Assembly: GCF_900120005.1 (NCBI RefSeq)
Contig: NZ_LT635452.1
Coordinates: 124,001-188,000 of the forward strand
Direction: 5' to 3'
DNA from: Holdemania sp. Marseille-P2844
GTDB taxonomy: Bacteria > Bacillota_I > Bacilli_A > Erysipelotrichales > Erysipelotrichaceae
Length of the DNA: 64,000 nucleotides
In this document: positions 63,394 to 64,000 of the stretch, one piece after another
Position numbering within the stretch: the stretch's first letter is position 1
Layout of the letters: each line of letters opens with the position of its first letter
Position numbers and translations under genes: made by a program
Notes under the pieces: model-generated
The model's database searches: none
The model's input: the letters and a program-made list of their open reading frames with translations, nothing else
Told to the model about the DNA's origin: nothing

Positions 63394-64000
63394 GTAGCAT
63401 CGTTTGCGTACGATGCGTGGATTGAAATCTGCCCTGGGGCATACTGATTTTCATTATACATGTAGCATCGTTTGCGTACGATGCGTGGATTGAAATGGCG
63501 AAAATCATGGCTATGTTTGAAGCTATGAAAGTAGCATCGTTTGCGTACGATGCGTGGATTGAAATTTATGTAGAATTTCTGGAAAACCAGAAACGGATCT
63601 AGTCGCATCGTTTGCGTACGATGCGTGGATTGAAATTCCAATATGCTTCAGCTTTGGGATTAACACCAAAGTCGCATCGTTTGCGTACGATGCGTGGATT
63701 GAAATCGATTGTATGGTACGGTGGAGCGGATTTATCGAGTCGCATCGTTTGCGTACGATGCGTGGATTGAAATCACTGGTCCGTAAAATCGAATGACAAT
63801 CTGAATCTGTCGCATCGTTTGCGTACGATGCGTGGATTGAAATGAAAACTGACTCCTCCAAGTACCGGCCAACCTTGTCGCATCGTTTGCGTACGATGCG
63901 TGGATTGAAATGTCGTACATGATATCGAGTTCTTCTTCAGTAAAGTCGCATCGTTTGCGTACGATGCGTGGATTGAAATCGACCAAAAAGCAGCACGATC
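63394..64000 (+). CRISPR. CRISPR array 3, variant 35-nt repeats, at least 9, runs off the window
   Basis: Repeats start at 63394, 63462, 63531, 63602, 63671, 63739, 63809, 63877 and 63945, with spacers of 33-36 nt; a ninth spacer is cut by the window end. The repeat begins GTCGCATCGTTTGCGTACG and ends GTGGATTGAAAT. The hairpin is GCATCGT/ACGATGC with a 6-nt loop, against GCATCGC/GCGGTGC with 4 nt in array 2. The first three repeats have GTAG instead of GTCG at the start. It follows cas2 and has its own leader. Confidence 0.97.

Overview
The window looks like the chromosome of a Gram-positive gut anaerobe of the Firmicutes, most likely an Erysipelotrichia (Holdemania-like) bacterium. This is an inference from gene style: a mannose-type PTS, ECF-type vitamin uptake, heterodimeric ABC exporters, PdaA-type deacetylase, AGGAGG ribosome binding sites and a near-50% GC core. 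The genus is not proven. Two stretches are clearly AT-richer than the core: about 2.1-4.9 kb, and the cas operon at 55-63 kb. Both read as acquired DNA.

Layout. 0-2.1 kb: the end of an AzgA-type purine permease, then guaA. 2.2-4.9 kb: a decayed island with a tyrosine-recombinase relic just behind guaA, an AlbA_2/Schlafen-type ATPase regulator and an IS66 TnpA-like fragment. 5-21.5 kb: a UvrA paralogue, a DUF349 protein, two PPOX-fold flavoproteins (one co-transcribed with a MarR repressor), a peptidoglycan-binding protein, two membrane proteins, two tandem SH3-like surface proteins (the second frameshifted), a MarR + heterodimeric ABC exporter operon, and a MATE pump. 21.8-27 kb: a ribokinase-type kinase, a GH13 enzyme and a divergent solute-binding lipoprotein. 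27.5-28.1 kb: six tRNA genes (Val, Thr, Tyr, Gln, Lys, Gly). 28.1-29.6 kb: an intact ISL3-family element with a perfect 8-bp target duplication. 30.1-37.8 kb: a PRD-type regulator and a mannose-family PTS (EIIA, B, C, D), followed after a terminator by an M28-like membrane protein, a ChbG/YdjC deacetylase and a NagA-type deacetylase; together these look like an amino-sugar uptake and deacetylation locus. 38-49 kb: an M20 amidohydrolase, alanine racemase, a possible TnpB-N-terminal-like protein, a YfcE phosphodiesterase, GntR and MntR-like regulators, a PdaA-like lipoprotein, and a coenzyme A block (ECF S component, coaBC, coaX) ending with maf and tRNA-Thr.

49.5-64 kb is a CRISPR region. It has a complete type I-C operon (cas3-cas5c-cas8c-cas7c-cas4-cas1-cas2) and three arrays. 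Array 1 (6 repeats, minus strand) and array 2 (15 repeats, plus strand) are divergent, with leaders facing inward across 3.8 kb. That interval holds a HemN-like protein lacking two of the three radical-SAM cysteines, two decayed genes and a SagB-type nitroreductase. Array 3 (9 repeats, continuing beyond the window) follows cas2 and uses a different, 35-nt repeat whose hairpin shows compensatory changes and whose 3' handle is unchanged.

The most striking signal is in the leaders. All three carry the same two spaced inverted repeats at fixed geometry: a distal GTGCGAAC-N27-GTTCGCAC starting 147-148 bp before the first repeat, and a proximal AAATARGAAAC-N16-GTTTCTTATTT ending 3 bp before it. The intervening sequence of leader 3 has otherwise diverged. 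This footprint suggests protein-binding or structural elements for spacer acquisition or array expression in a type I-C system.
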